Shown: one piece after another, positions 34,226 through 44,078 of the stretch
How positions within the stretch are numbered: position 1 is the first letter of the stretch
Layout: the number at the start of each line of letters is the position of its first letter
From: an uncultured Desulfobacter sp.
GTDB taxonomy: Bacteria > Desulfobacterota > Desulfobacteria > Desulfobacterales > Desulfobacteraceae
DNA: 64,000 nucleotides
Assembly: GCF_963666145.1 (NCBI RefSeq)
Contig: NZ_OY762614.1
Coordinates: forward strand, 4,454,501 to 4,518,500
Reading direction: 5' to 3'
Position numbers and translations under genes: made by a program
The notes under the pieces: generated by a model
The model's database searches: none
What the model saw: the letters and a program-made list of their open reading frames with translations, nothing else
What the model was told of the DNA's origin: nothing

Positions 34226-35301
34226 TTAAGTGCCTCCACAAGTACTGGCTGAAAGAGTTTGCCAGGGTTTTTATGATTATTCAGGCATTGATCTTGATAT
34301 TGTTCGTTTTTATTGATTATCTGTCCCATATGGACAAAATTCTTGAGTCTGATGTAACCTTTGCCCGGGGACTATGGTATGTGCTGCTCAAGCTGCCGTA
34401 TATGTTTGTTCAGTTTACCCCGGCAGGACTGCTGCTTGCCGTTATTACCGTGTTTGGCCTCATGAACCGCAATCAGGAGATTACCGCTTTAAAATCTTCG
34501 GGCGTCTCGGTTTATTTTCTGGTCAAACCGGCCATTTGGGTGGGATGTTTTCTGGCGTTGTTGATGCTGCTTTTGGGTGAAACCCTGATCCCCTTGTCCA
34601 TGGCGCGTTCTAACTATATTCGTTACCATGAGATGTCCGGAAACAAAGGTATTGTACACAGTCAAAAAGACATCTGGATTCGTTCGGATAAAACCCTGGT
34701 GCACATTAATTTTTTTGACCCGGTTCAAAAGACGGTGGCTGGCGTTACATGCACCACCATGGGAAGTGGATTCAAGATTGCCTTGCGTATTGATGCGGCA
34801 ACAGGCGTCTATGACAACGGCCGTTGGATTCTTGAAGATGTCGCCGAACAGGTGTATGACCCCGGCATTGATGACTATCATGTGAACATAAGGCCCAGAA
34901 AAGTTGTGGATCTTGACCTGAACCCGGACGATCTTAGCCGCATAGCCAAAAAGACCAATGAGATGAGTTATACCGAGCTTAGGCGGTACGTGAAAAAAGT
35001 CACCGCCGAAGGGTATGATGCCACGACGTATAAGGTGGATATGTACGGGAAACTATCTTTCCCCTTTATTTGTGTGATTATGTCGTTGACAGGGGCTGCC
35101 ACGGGTATGAGAAATTTTGTGAAGACCAATCTGCCCGTGGGTATTGCCGTGGGCGTGGGGTTTTGTTTTTTATACTGGTTTGTCTTCGGGTTTACGGCCT
35201 CTTTGGGGTACGCGAAGATTCTGCCGCCGGTGGTGGCGGCCTGGGTTGGGAATCTGATTTTTCTGTGCCTGGGGTGTATTTATTTGATTCAGACGGAATA
35301 A
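34222..35301 (+). CDS. lptG: LPS export permease LptG
   Basis: About 359 aa if started at GTG 34222, which overlaps the lptF stop; an upstream in-frame ATG (34165) would add 19 residues with no hydrophobic logic. It shares lptF's plan: three N-terminal spans, a periplasmic domain and three C-terminal spans (FPFICVIMSLTGAATGM, GVGFCFLYWFVFGF). It is the partner subunit of LptF in the LPS transporter. lptB, lptA and lptC are not in the window. Confidence 0.92.
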   Translation: MIKCLHKYWLKEFARVFMIIQALILILFVFIDYLSHMDKILESDVTFARGLWYVLLKLPYMFVQFTPAGLLLAVITVFGLMNRNQEITALKSSGVSVYFLVKPAIWVGCFLALLMLLLGETLIPLSMARSNYIRYHEMSGNKGIVHSQKDIWIRSDKTLVHINFFDPVQKTVAGVTCTTMGSGFKIALRIDAATGVYDNGRWILEDVAEQVYDPGIDDYHVNIRPRKVVDLDLNPDDLSRIAKKTNEMSYTELRRYVKKVTAEGYDATTYKVDMYGKLSFPFICVIMSLTGAATGMRNFVKTNLPVGIAVGVGFCFLYWFVFGFTASLGYAKILPPVVAAWVGNLIFLCLGCIYLIQTE

Positions 35302-35302
35302 T

Positions 35303-36610
35303 GTGGGGTTCATGATTTTTTTTTATCATATGATTACGATGGCGGTGTTTTTTTTCTGCCTGCCTTTTTTGCCTGTGGTGTGGATGGTTTCGGCCAAACG
35401 GCGGGCCAATCTATTGCAGCGCCTGGGCCTGTTTACCCGGCTGCCTAAGAAAGAAGGCAATGCCCGTAGAATATGGGTTCATGCTTTGTCCGTGGGTGAA
35501 GTGAATTCAAGTCTGCCCCTGGTCAGTGCTTTGAAAAAAAAGTATCCGGCCCACGACATTATTTTTACGGCATCCACCAAAACCGGATTTGAACGGGCCC
35601 GGGATTTGATGCCGCCGGGTCAAGTCGATTCCCTGGTCTCGGCGGTGGGCTATTTCCCCTTTGATATCTGGTTTGCCGTATGGCGGGTTTCTTCGCGTAT
35701 TTCACCGGATATTGTCTGTCTGGTGGAAACGGATTTATGGCCGGGATTTTTGTCTGCCATGCATCGACGCGGGATACCTGTGGTCCTTGTGAATGCCCGG
35801 TTGTCACCGAAATCCTTATTAGGGTACCGATGCCTGGGACCGTTGGCAAACTTGTTTTTTTCAAGGCTCTCCTGTGTGATGGCCCAAACCCGGCAGGATG
35901 CCTTGGGGTTTGAACAGCTTGGTGTGCCTGAAAACGACATTCAGGTCACCGGAAACATCAAATTTGACCAGCCTTGTCCTGCATTGTCCCAGGAAGATAT
36001 TTCACACCTTGCCCAGGATTTGGGATTTCATACCGGTTATCGGATCATGATAGCCGGCTCGACCCATTCCGGTGAAGAAGCCATGGTGATCCGGGCATTT
36101 GTGCAGGCAAGACAGACGGATCCTGCACTCAAACTTGTTATTGCGCCCCGGGATCCGTACCGCTGCACCGTCTTGCTCAGAGAATTGCCCCTGGCTGGAT
36201 TTAAGGTCGCATGTTACCTGGACCCGCCGGCAGATAAAAGAGGGGCGGATATTTTGTTTCTTAACACCATCGGCGTTCTGGCTAAGGCCTATGCAGTTTG
36301 TGCGTTTGCCTTTGTGGGCGGCTCTTTGGTGGACCGGGGCGGGCATAACCTTCTGGAACCGGCCATGTTTGGCAAACCCGTGCTTTTTGGGCCGCATATG
36401 ACGGATTTTCATGAAATGGCGCGATTGTTTGTCCAAGGGAAAGGCGGCATCCAGGTTGAAGACGAAAAAGCCCTGGCCAATGCGCTGGAACGAATTCTCG
36501 GAAATCCGGAGTATTGCAGGCGTATAGGACAAAATGCCGGCCAGATATTTAAAGACAATGCCGGGGCGCTTGAAAAGTGTATAGGCCGGATGGAGACGTT
36601 TCTTGTTTAA
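35303..36610 (+). CDS. waaA: 3-deoxy-D-manno-octulosonic acid transferase (Kdo transferase)
   Basis: About 435 aa from GTG 35303; ATG 35312 is an equally likely start. An N-terminal membrane anchor (HMITMAVFFFCLPFLP) is followed by a GT-B fold with WVHALSVGEVNSSLPLV, TASTKTGF, VETDLWPGFL, MIAGSTHSGEE, and FVGGSLVDRGGHNLLEPA near the end. WaaA adds Kdo from CMP-Kdo to the lipid A precursor. Its last codons overlap lpxK, and it starts within a few bases of the lptG stop, so these genes form one operon. Confidence 0.94.
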   Translation: MGFMIFFYHMITMAVFFFCLPFLPVVWMVSAKRRANLLQRLGLFTRLPKKEGNARRIWVHALSVGEVNSSLPLVSALKKKYPAHDIIFTASTKTGFERARDLMPPGQVDSLVSAVGYFPFDIWFAVWRVSSRISPDIVCLVETDLWPGFLSAMHRRGIPVVLVNARLSPKSLLGYRCLGPLANLFFSRLSCVMAQTRQDALGFEQLGVPENDIQVTGNIKFDQPCPALSQEDISHLAQDLGFHTGYRIMIAGSTHSGEEAMVIRAFVQARQTDPALKLVIAPRDPYRCTVLLRELPLAGFKVACYLDPPADKRGADILFLNTIGVLAKAYAVCAFAFVGGSLVDRGGHNLLEPAMFGKPVLFGPHMTDFHEMARLFVQGKGGIQVEDEKALANALERILGNPEYCRRIGQNAGQIFKDNAGALEKCIGRMETFLV

Positions 36611-37772
36611 CTCCTGGCTGGAGCGTATAGAAAAACGTGTGCTGGGGACTATGGAAACCCATGGGCCTTTTGCGCTGTTGTCCTTTGATCAATTGCTGGC
36701 GGGATGTGCAAGCATTTATAAGACGGGCGTCAGACTGCGTTATGCCATGTATAAATCCGGTCTTCTAAAATCCCAGGGCCTTGATTGCCCTGTGATTTCC
36801 ATTGGCAATATCGCGGTGGGCGGGGCCGGTAAAACACCTATGACGATCTGGCTGGCAAAAATGCTTGTGAAAAAAGGATTGCGGCCTGTAGTGATCAGCC
36901 GGGGGTACAGGGGGACACTTGAAAAAGAGGCTGCCGTGGTATCGGATGGCCGGCAGGTGTTTCTGGATGCAAGCATCTGCGGTGATGAGCCTTATATGAT
37001 GGCCATGGAAAAAGCCTTTCCGGTGGTGGTGGGAAAAGACCGTTATAAAGCGGGCCTTATGGCGATAGAAACCTTTGCACCCGATGTGATTATTCTTGAT
37101 GACGGATTCCAGCATTTAAAACTTTCCAGGGATCTAAACCTGGTACTCATGGATTATGACCTCCCTTTGGGAAACGGGCGGATGCTGCCTGCAGGACGAC
37201 TTCGTGAAACCCTTGCCATGGCTATGAATAGGATGGACGCCGTCGTGTTTACCCGCTCTCCGTTGTCGGAAAAAGAGGAACCGGGTGAGGGGAGACTGAA
37301 AAAAAAGAGATCTGGAAAAGAGTCTGGTTCCCAGGTTGTCATGGCAAGGCTTGGCGCTATCCCGGCATTTTACTGCGAACATGACCCCTTTTGGGCAAAA
37401 TTTCATCCGGCCGTCCAAGGGCAGGAAATTGGGGATTTAAGCGGTTTAACCGGAAAAAAGGCGCTGCTTTTTTCCGGCCTTGCCGGTAACCAAAACTTCC
37501 GGCAAACCGTTGATCGTTTAGGGGTAGATATTGTCGATCACCTTGAATTTAAGGACCATCACAGGTATAAAAAGGCGGATTTTATTTCAATTCAGGCCCG
37601 GGCAATCGACTTGAATGCTGATATTGTTCTGACGACCCAGAAGGACTGGGTTAAGGCGGATCCAAAGCTTTTCGCAAAGGTTAATGTTGCTGTTATTGGT
37701 ATTCGACTCACGTTTGCGAATTCCGGGGCTGTTGAACGTTTTGTTTTAGAAAAGGTATTTTCGTTTAAATGA
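36603..37772 (+). CDS. lpxK: Tetraacyldisaccharide 4'-kinase
   Basis: A 389-aa membrane-associated kinase that phosphorylates the 4'-position of the lipid A disaccharide. The family P-loop region reads PVISIGNIAVGGAGKTPMT, followed by VISRGYRG, GDEPYMMA and the ILDDGFQHLKL motif. A TTG at 36603 with GGAG upstream gives the family's usual N-terminus; the first ATG (36651) would cut 16 residues. The residues at about 215-240 are a Lys/Glu-rich insertion. Its TGA overlaps the next start (ATGA). Confidence 0.93.
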   Translation: MFNSWLERIEKRVLGTMETHGPFALLSFDQLLAGCASIYKTGVRLRYAMYKSGLLKSQGLDCPVISIGNIAVGGAGKTPMTIWLAKMLVKKGLRPVVISRGYRGTLEKEAAVVSDGRQVFLDASICGDEPYMMAMEKAFPVVVGKDRYKAGLMAIETFAPDVIILDDGFQHLKLSRDLNLVLMDYDLPLGNGRMLPAGRLRETLAMAMNRMDAVVFTRSPLSEKEEPGEGRLKKKRSGKESGSQVVMARLGAIPAFYCEHDPFWAKFHPAVQGQEIGDLSGLTGKKALLFSGLAGNQNFRQTVDRLGVDIVDHLEFKDHHRYKKADFISIQARAIDLNADIVLTTQKDWVKADPKLFAKVNVAVIGIRLTFANSGAVERFVLEKVFSFK

Positions 37773-38674
37773 ATGACGATCATATATATTGTTTGTTGCG
37801 GCTGTTGGTTCAGGCTTTAGGTCGGCTTCCCATGTGCGTGGCTGATTTTTGTGCCCATTTTTTGGGGCTGCTTTGGTATAAAATTGATGTTCGGCACCGT
37901 AACATTACCCTGGACAATCTTACCCTGGCTTTTGGTGACCGGAAAAGTGCGGTACAGATTGAGATTTTAGCCAAAACCGTGTTTAAGAATATTGTGAACA
38001 TCTTGTTTGAGGTCGCCTGGACCCTGAAGTTTGACCGGCAGACGTTTTTGAAACATTTTACCATCAACGGATTAGATCACTTTAAAGCGGTCCATGCCCG
38101 GGGTAAAGGGGTCCTGGTGTTGTTATGCCATCTGGGAAATTTTGAAATGTTGATTGCCTCCATCGAGCCTGCCGACATCAAGGGCTATGCCATATACCGC
38201 ACGCTGGACTTTAAACCCCTTGATCGATTGATCAAGGAGGGACGCAAGCGTTTCAACGTCAAAGTAATTCCGTTGAGAGGTGCGTTTAAACGGGCGGAAC
38301 GTATTTTGGAACAAGGCGGTATTGTGGGGTCGCTCCTGGATCAGAATGTGGATTGGGGGCAGGGGCCTTTTGTGGATTTTTTCGGGCATCCGGCATGCAC
38401 CCATAGAGGCTTTGCCCAACTGGCACTTAAGACCGGTTCGCCGGTGATACCCATTTATACGGTCAGGAAAAACCGGCATTTTACCATTGAAATACTGCCG
38501 GAAATTCCGTTGGTGGAAACAGGCGATCCCATCAAGGATATTGAAACCAACACACAGAACTATACGGCGGTTATCGAAGACCTGGTCAGGAAACACCCGG
38601 ATCAGTATTTTTGGGTTCACAGGCGCTGGAAAACCAAAAATTATTGCCCCTGGCCCCGGGATAACTGCGCGTGA
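37769..38674 (+). CDS. Lipid A late acyltransferase (LpxL/HtrB family)
   Basis: A 301-aa protein of the lysophospholipid acyltransferase superfamily. The catalytic HX4D-type motif appears as LLCHLGNFE (His with Glu, as in LpxL-type enzymes), followed by AIYRTLDFKPLD, GGIVGSLLDQN and FFGHPACTHRG. The C-terminal FWVHRRWKTK is a hallmark of lipid A acyltransferases. It should add a secondary acyl chain to Kdo-lipid A at the inner membrane. It overlaps lpxK by 4 bases. Which acyl chain or position it serves is not readable. Confidence 0.9.
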   Translation: MNDDHIYCLLRLLVQALGRLPMCVADFCAHFLGLLWYKIDVRHRNITLDNLTLAFGDRKSAVQIEILAKTVFKNIVNILFEVAWTLKFDRQTFLKHFTINGLDHFKAVHARGKGVLVLLCHLGNFEMLIASIEPADIKGYAIYRTLDFKPLDRLIKEGRKRFNVKVIPLRGAFKRAERILEQGGIVGSLLDQNVDWGQGPFVDFFGHPACTHRGFAQLALKTGSPVIPIYTVRKNRHFTIEILPEIPLVETGDPIKDIETNTQNYTAVIEDLVRKHPDQYFWVHRRWKTKNYCPWPRDNCA

Positions 38675-38787
38675 AATAGTGATGCTGGCCTCTGAGACGA
38701 GGCTTGTCAAATAACTTGAAGCTGTGATAGATAGCCGTTAATCGTAGTTGGAAAAATAACATTTACAATTGTCTTACTGAAGAATTT

Positions 38788-39546
38788 ATGAACGCACCAA
38801 CCATTTCTCTTGCCGTAATTACAAAAAATGAGGCAGAAAATATTGAAAGAATGATTTCCAGTGCCTCGTTCGTTGACGAGATTGTTGTGGTGGATTCGGG
38901 CAGTACCGACAACACACAGCAGTTATGCCGGGAGATGGGGGCTGTGGTTATCGAGCAGGAATGGCTCGGCTTTGCCGATCAAAAGCAGTTTGCTTTTGAG
39001 CAGTGCACATCGGACTGGATTCTCAGTCTGGATGGTGACGAAGCCCTGTCTCCGGCACTGGGTGCGGAAATTCAACAGGCTGTCGCGTTGTGCAATGACA
39101 CTGTTTGTGCCTTTTCAATGCCGAGACTCTCCTTTTATCTTGGTCAATGGATTCACCACGGCGGCTGGTACCCGGACCGGAAAATCAGACTTGTAAGACG
39201 GTCAAAGGGCAGATGGCAGGGGGATGGGCTTCATGAAAAACTGGTGGTTGAAGGAGAGGTAAAGCCCCTTTCAAACGATATTCTTCACTGGGTATATAAA
39301 GACATCTCCCACCAGATAAAGACCATTGACAGTTATTCCACTACCCATGCAAACCATGCAGGGAAAAGGGGCGTTTTCTATTTAATATGGGGGCTGTTTC
39401 ATATGGTCGGCAAATTTTTTGAGTGTTATATCTGGAAACGTGGGCTTTTGGATGGATCGGCAGGCCTTGTAATTGCCGTAAACTCAACCTGGTACACCTT
39501 TTTGAAGCATGCAAAGATCTGGGAGAAAGACAGACAGCATGGCTGA
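38788..39546 (+). CDS. Family 2 glycosyltransferase (WaaE/KdtX-like LPS core)
   Basis: A 252-aa GT-A enzyme. Motifs: SLAVITKNEAENIERMI, EIVVVDSGSTDNT, ILSLDGDEALSP (metal-binding DGD) and VRRSKGRWQGDGLHEKL, a pattern seen in beta-1,4-glucosyltransferases that add to inner-core heptose (WaaE/KdtX). One hydrophobic stretch near the C-terminus suggests membrane contact. It starts a new run of glycosyltransferases 113 bases after the acyltransferase gene and overlaps the next gene by 8 bases. Confidence 0.85.
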   Translation: MNAPTISLAVITKNEAENIERMISSASFVDEIVVVDSGSTDNTQQLCREMGAVVIEQEWLGFADQKQFAFEQCTSDWILSLDGDEALSPALGAEIQQAVALCNDTVCAFSMPRLSFYLGQWIHHGGWYPDRKIRLVRRSKGRWQGDGLHEKLVVEGEVKPLSNDILHWVYKDISHQIKTIDSYSTTHANHAGKRGVFYLIWGLFHMVGKFFECYIWKRGLLDGSAGLVIAVNSTWYTFLKHAKIWEKDRQHG

Positions 39547-40459
39547 TATCACCATTATTATTCTCAGTTACAACACCAAAACTTTGTTGGTCAATTGCCT
39601 TGAAAGTGTTTTTGACACTACCAAAGCATTGCTTGTTGATGTTGTGGTTGTGGATAACGCCTCCAGTGACGGAAGCCCGGATGCCGTAAAAATACAGTTT
39701 CCCAAAGTGCGCCTGATTGAAAACAACCGGAATTTAGGCTTTGCCAAAGCCAATAATATAGCCCTGCGCCAGGTCACGGGAAAATATGCCCTGTTGTTGA
39801 ACTCCGATACCCGATTGACCCCGGGGGCAGTGAAATCCCTTTATGATTTCATGGAACAACAGGCCGATGCCGGCGTTGCCTGCGGGCAACTGCTCAACGA
39901 AGATGGGTCGAGACAGAACTCTTTTGCCTATTTTCCAGGCTTTGGCTCCCTGCTGGTCAATGAAAGCCTGATTAATACCCTGTCGCCTTTCCGGAAAAGT
40001 AAACGGTCGGCGATCAATGCGCCGTTAAGGGTTGAGTCCTGTATCGGTGCCTGCATTCTTTTGAGGATGTCGGCCGTTGAGGCCGCAGGTTTTTTAGATG
40101 AAGCCTTCTTTTTTTTCTTTGAAGAGACCGACCTGGCCCTGACCATGAGACAAAAAGGGTGGTTTTCCTATATGGTTCCCCAGGCCAGGATTTATCATTT
40201 CCAGGGGCAAAGTGTCGGCCACAGCTTTAAATCCAGACAGCTTTTTTACCAATCCCGGCAGATTTATTATAATAAACATTTTTCACAGTTTTCGGTTTTT
40301 TATATGCCGCTGATCCTGTGCCGTCTTGCCGTGGATTTCCTGCTAAACTCTATATTGTGGGGGCTGTCTTGTCTGCGCTCTGATTCCAAGAAAAATAAAG
40401 TCGCTTTATACTGCAAATTATTAATCTGGCATATAAAAGGATGTCCTGAAATACGATGA
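39539..40459 (+). CDS. Family 2 glycosyltransferase (rhamnosyltransferase-like)
   Basis: About 306 aa from ATG 39539; an upstream start at 39509 is less likely. GT-A motifs: TIIILSYNTKTLLVNCL, VVVVDNASSDGSPDA, NLGFAKANNIAL, LLLNSDTRL, then FFFFFEETDLALTMRQKGW. This is the WcaA/rhamnosyltransferase style common in O-antigen and core synthesis. It probably adds one sugar to the LPS core or O-chain. It overlaps genes on both sides (8 bases before, 4 after). Confidence 0.85.
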   Translation: MADITIIILSYNTKTLLVNCLESVFDTTKALLVDVVVVDNASSDGSPDAVKIQFPKVRLIENNRNLGFAKANNIALRQVTGKYALLLNSDTRLTPGAVKSLYDFMEQQADAGVACGQLLNEDGSRQNSFAYFPGFGSLLVNESLINTLSPFRKSKRSAINAPLRVESCIGACILLRMSAVEAAGFLDEAFFFFFEETDLALTMRQKGWFSYMVPQARIYHFQGQSVGHSFKSRQLFYQSRQIYYNKHFSQFSVFYMPLILCRLAVDFLLNSILWGLSCLRSDSKKNKVALYCKLLIWHIKGCPEIR

Positions 40460-41562
40460 TTGTCAAAGGCACTTCACTCAACCTTAACAAAGAAGATATA
40501 AAATCAATTTTACTGATTCAGCTGGGTGATATCGGTGACCTTGTTCTGACCCTGCCCACGATTGAGACCCTGCGCGCCAATTTCCCCAACGCCCACCTTG
40601 CGGTGGCTGTGCGTGAGAAGGCCGCAGCCCTGCTTCAGGATCATCATGCCGTGGACGAGATTCTCTCGGTGGACAGGCACAAGCATGGGATAAAGGGCGT
40701 TCGGCATCAGTTTAAGCTTTTGGCCTCTTTGATTATTAGACGGTTCGATCTGTCCATTGAACTGCGTACCGGGACTCGAGGTGCGGTCCTGTCGGCGGCG
40801 TCTACGGCCGGAATACGCATAGGTCGCCACGCGAGCGATGGGCGACTAAGGGATTTGTGTTTTACTCATATTGTTGAACCAGCCAACGAGAGAGAACAAT
40901 ATGCGTCCCAGCATAACTTGAATATTCTTGAGCCTCTGAGCCTTAATTTCGTATCTCCGGTGCCCCCGCTTCTTTTAATGCCAAAAGAACGGATTTCTGC
41001 CCTGACTGGGAAAATAAAAAATTTGTTGCCGGCCCCCCAAAAACCGATTCTGGTTGTCCACCCTTTTTCCATCTGGCAGTACAAGGAGTTGACCGTACAG
41101 CAGTACCACCATATTCTATCGCATCTTGCCGCCACTTATGATGTGAATCTTGTGATCACAGGTTCTCCTGATGAACGGCCCCGTGCTCAGGCCCTTATCG
41201 ATTCAAGCGGTTTGCCGATTGTCAACATGGCAGGCGAAACTTCCATTATGGAAATGGCCGCTCTGCTTAAACTTGCCGTCATGGTCATCAGCATTGATAC
41301 ATCGGCAGTGCACATTGCAACAGCCGTTGGAACCGCTACCGTAAGTGTTTTCGGACCATCCTCAACACGGAACTGGGCGCCTGGTGGGAACCTCCACAGA
41401 ATTGTAACCCATTCTATGTCGTGCGTTCCCTGCAGAAACAAGGGCTGTGACGATACTGGACAAGTGCCCTGTCTTCACGAGCTTGCACCGGAATTGATTT
41501 GTAACGAAATAGATGTTCACATGCAAAATATTTTGGCATCAACCGTCGTCCATTGTTTATGA
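40456..41562 (+). CDS. Family 9 glycosyltransferase (heptosyltransferase-like)
   Basis: A 368-aa GT-B protein. Motifs: SILLIQLGDIGDLVLTLPTI at the start, ILVVHPFSIWQYKEL, LVITGSPDERPRA, and VISIDTSAVHIATAVGTATVSVFGPSSTRNWAPGG. A Cys-containing tail (SCVPCRNKGCDDTG) is usual in this group. It probably moves ADP-heptose (or a related sugar) onto core LPS. It is distinct from the two heptosyltransferases at 50.7-53 kb, so the window has three family 9 enzymes. Confidence 0.87.
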   Translation: MIVKGTSLNLNKEDIKSILLIQLGDIGDLVLTLPTIETLRANFPNAHLAVAVREKAAALLQDHHAVDEILSVDRHKHGIKGVRHQFKLLASLIIRRFDLSIELRTGTRGAVLSAASTAGIRIGRHASDGRLRDLCFTHIVEPANEREQYASQHNLNILEPLSLNFVSPVPPLLLMPKERISALTGKIKNLLPAPQKPILVVHPFSIWQYKELTVQQYHHILSHLAATYDVNLVITGSPDERPRAQALIDSSGLPIVNMAGETSIMEMAALLKLAVMVISIDTSAVHIATAVGTATVSVFGPSSTRNWAPGGNLHRIVTHSMSCVPCRNKGCDDTGQVPCLHELAPELICNEIDVHMQNILASTVVHCL

Positions 41563-43139
41563 TAAAATTTTTTGAAAAATATATAAAACACCCATTAATA
41601 CCCATTCTTTTGTTTGGATTATTGCTTAGGGTAATTTCTTGGTATAACACCTGTATCATAAATTCAGATGCGATTGTATATATTGCGCAGGCTAAGGCTC
41701 TTTTTTATAACAGCCGTGAACATGTACTCTCGGGGTTACCCTATTTATCCATATATTCCTTGCTCGTCGCTTGGTGTTATCCGATTTTTAAAAATTGGAT
41801 CGTTTGCGCCACTTCCATCTCATTGTTTTTCGGAACGGTTTTTTTAATACCTCTTTATCTGTTTGTAAAAGATGTTTTGGATAGGCGCGTGGCATTGATC
41901 GTTGCATTGATTTATGCCACGATCCCGGTTTTTGTCAGCCGAAGTGTAGATATTTTTAAAGATCCGCTTTATTGGTTCTTCCTGACCGTCGGTCTTTTCC
42001 TGTTTTCTCGGCAGCTTTCCACACGCAATTATCTGTACGGTATGTTTTCACTATTTTTGTTGGCGATTGCTGCAATGGTCAGGGTGGAAGCCGTCCTTTT
42101 TTCGGTTGTTTGTCTTTTGTTTCTTATTTTTATCAGCGGCAAATTAAAAGTAAAACTTGTTTTCATTGGCCTGCCGCTTTCCGTTTTTTTGCTGCTTGCT
42201 ATTTTTGATGCCTCTTTGGGTTATGTTTCATTCAGGCATATTTTTCGTTTGGATGAAATTGCTTCTAGTATCACAGGCTGTTACTTGACATACAGTGACA
42301 TCAGGGAACAAGTAAAGGTGATTGCATCCCGGCACAGCGTAGGCTTTACGCAAAATTTTTTGCTTCATGCGCGTCGGGCTACCTGGCTGATTGCATTTGA
42401 AACTTTTATAAATGGTTTTTTAGAAGGGGTTGCATATATGTCCGGTCTGTTTATCTTTACCGGATTTATCCCCCTTTTCCGAAAATTTAGGGAGCCTAAA
42501 CTTTTATTCTGTTTTAGCCTACTGGTATCAAGCGTGGGATTTCTTTATCTGTGGGCCATGATGTCCTGGACGCTAAGCTATCGTTATATTGCCCTTTTTA
42601 CTATTCCCGCCGCTGTCTCCATGGGGCTTGGGCTGAACTGGTTATCAAATCGAGTGGCTGAGAAATGCCATATTACTCCTGGTAAGGCCATGGCTGTTTT
42701 TGTTTGCATGACACTTTCCATTACTATTGTCAAAGATTTAAAACCTCGACGGCATGAATTTTGCTTGTATAAGAAACTGGGTCAGCAGATAGCCCTTAGA
42801 GAGGGAAATGACGCCCCCATTATTTTTGCAACGAATCGCATGAATGATCCCAAAAGTTTTCTCGTTTTTTATGCCAATGTGAACTATAAAGGATACCATC
42901 CGGTTGTGGAACGTGGCAGTTGCCGGATCATTGAAATGTCAAAATATAAAAAATACCAGGAGTTTATATCCAGGCTGAAAACTATCAATGTAGATTATTA
43001 CCTGATGACTATTCCTAAGATAAAACCCTTTAAATCAAACGAGGTGAAATTGTTGAAAAATAATGAAACCATTGCTTCCTGGCCGGAAGCTGATGGGAGC
43101 GTCACCTATCTGATTAAACTGCTGCCCGTTGAAAGTTAG
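41559..43139 (+). CDS. Polytopic membrane glycosyltransferase (GT39/ArnT-like)
   Basis: About 526 aa from ATG 41559, overlapping the previous stop (ATGA). About 10-12 hydrophobic spans are seen. An early loop carries NSDAIVYIAQAKAL, whose Asp is in the position of the catalytic acid in PMT/ArnT GT-C enzymes. These use polyprenyl-phosphate sugars and act on the periplasmic side. A soluble C-terminal region of about 130 residues follows. The sequence is more AT-rich and less conserved than its neighbours. Donor and acceptor are unknown. Confidence 0.75.
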   Translation: MIKFFEKYIKHPLIPILLFGLLLRVISWYNTCIINSDAIVYIAQAKALFYNSREHVLSGLPYLSIYSLLVAWCYPIFKNWIVCATSISLFFGTVFLIPLYLFVKDVLDRRVALIVALIYATIPVFVSRSVDIFKDPLYWFFLTVGLFLFSRQLSTRNYLYGMFSLFLLAIAAMVRVEAVLFSVVCLLFLIFISGKLKVKLVFIGLPLSVFLLLAIFDASLGYVSFRHIFRLDEIASSITGCYLTYSDIREQVKVIASRHSVGFTQNFLLHARRATWLIAFETFINGFLEGVAYMSGLFIFTGFIPLFRKFREPKLLFCFSLLVSSVGFLYLWAMMSWTLSYRYIALFTIPAAVSMGLGLNWLSNRVAEKCHITPGKAMAVFVCMTLSITIVKDLKPRRHEFCLYKKLGQQIALREGNDAPIIFATNRMNDPKSFLVFYANVNYKGYHPVVERGSCRIIEMSKYKKYQEFISRLKTINVDYYLMTIPKIKPFKSNEVKLLKNNETIASWPEADGSVTYLIKLLPVES

Positions 43140-43148
43140 GCGTTAATC

Positions 43149-44066
43149 GTGGAAGATATAAGATTAACAGATTGGCATGCCAGCTTTCAATTTTTAATAT
43201 CAATTATTATTGTCAGTTACAATACGTCAGATCTCTTGTCCACCTGTCTTGAATCCGTAGAAAAGGAATTGGTCAATTCGGGGTTCACAGGACAGGCTGA
43301 AATATTTGTTGTGGACAATAATTCTAAAGACGGCAGTGGCGATATGGTAAAAGTTGAATTCCCAGAGGTCTGCCTTATTCAGAATCGTGAGAATTTAGGC
43401 TTTGGCAAAGCTAACAATCGAGCAATAGAATGGGCAAAAGGTAAATATCTTTTTTTTCTGAACCCTGATACTGAAGTGTGCCGGGACGCTATTGGGATTA
43501 TGGTCGATTTTATGGAAAAAAATCCCAATGTGGGCCTTGCCGGAACTTCTCTTATTTTTCCAGATGGTTCACCCCAACCCTCGGTAGAAATGGCTTACCC
43601 TGGTGCCCGTCATGCAAAAGACGACCTGCAGAATCTGCCGGGTGATATTGCCTGGGTTATGGGGGCAGGCATGATTGCCCGTGCCGATTTAATTAAAAAA
43701 ATAGGCGGATTTGACGAACGGTTTTTCCTTTATGGTGAGGACGTTGACCTGTGTCTTTCCATAAGAAAAAAAGGTTTTACGGTGGGTTACATTTCAGATG
43801 CCGTGATCATTCACCATGAAGGACAGAGTGAAAGAGACAGCCTGCCACTTCATGTGTTTGAAAAAAAAATGTCAGCGGCGATCTTGTTTTTCAAAAAGCA
43901 TTATTCGGAAAAAAGTCGAAAGAGAATAAGAAAAATTCAAAGCCTTCAAGCGATCTGGCGAATTCTTTCGTTACGCCTCGAACTGTTGCTTTTCCCTTCT
44001 GACTTGATTAGGCAACAAAAAATTTCAGAATATAAAAGTATTTTATCACTTTATAAGTCGCTTTGA
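43149..44066 (+). CDS. Family 2 glycosyltransferase (rhamnosyltransferase-like)
   Basis: A 305-aa GT-A enzyme starting at GTG 43149. Motifs: ISIIIVSYNTSDLLSTCLES, IFVVDNNSKDGSGDMV, NLGFGKANNRAI, FLNPDTEV, and FFLYGEDVDLCLSIRKKGF. It is a paralogue-like partner of the enzyme at 39.5-40.5 kb, with the same motif layout. It probably adds a sugar to core or O-antigen. A 9-base gap separates it from the membrane glycosyltransferase gene. Confidence 0.87.
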   Translation: MEDIRLTDWHASFQFLISIIIVSYNTSDLLSTCLESVEKELVNSGFTGQAEIFVVDNNSKDGSGDMVKVEFPEVCLIQNRENLGFGKANNRAIEWAKGKYLFFLNPDTEVCRDAIGIMVDFMEKNPNVGLAGTSLIFPDGSPQPSVEMAYPGARHAKDDLQNLPGDIAWVMGAGMIARADLIKKIGGFDERFFLYGEDVDLCLSIRKKGFTVGYISDAVIIHHEGQSERDSLPLHVFEKKMSAAILFFKKHYSEKSRKRIRKIQSLQAIWRILSLRLELLLFPSDLIRQQKISEYKSILSLYKSL

Positions 44067-44078
44067 TTGGAACTTTAA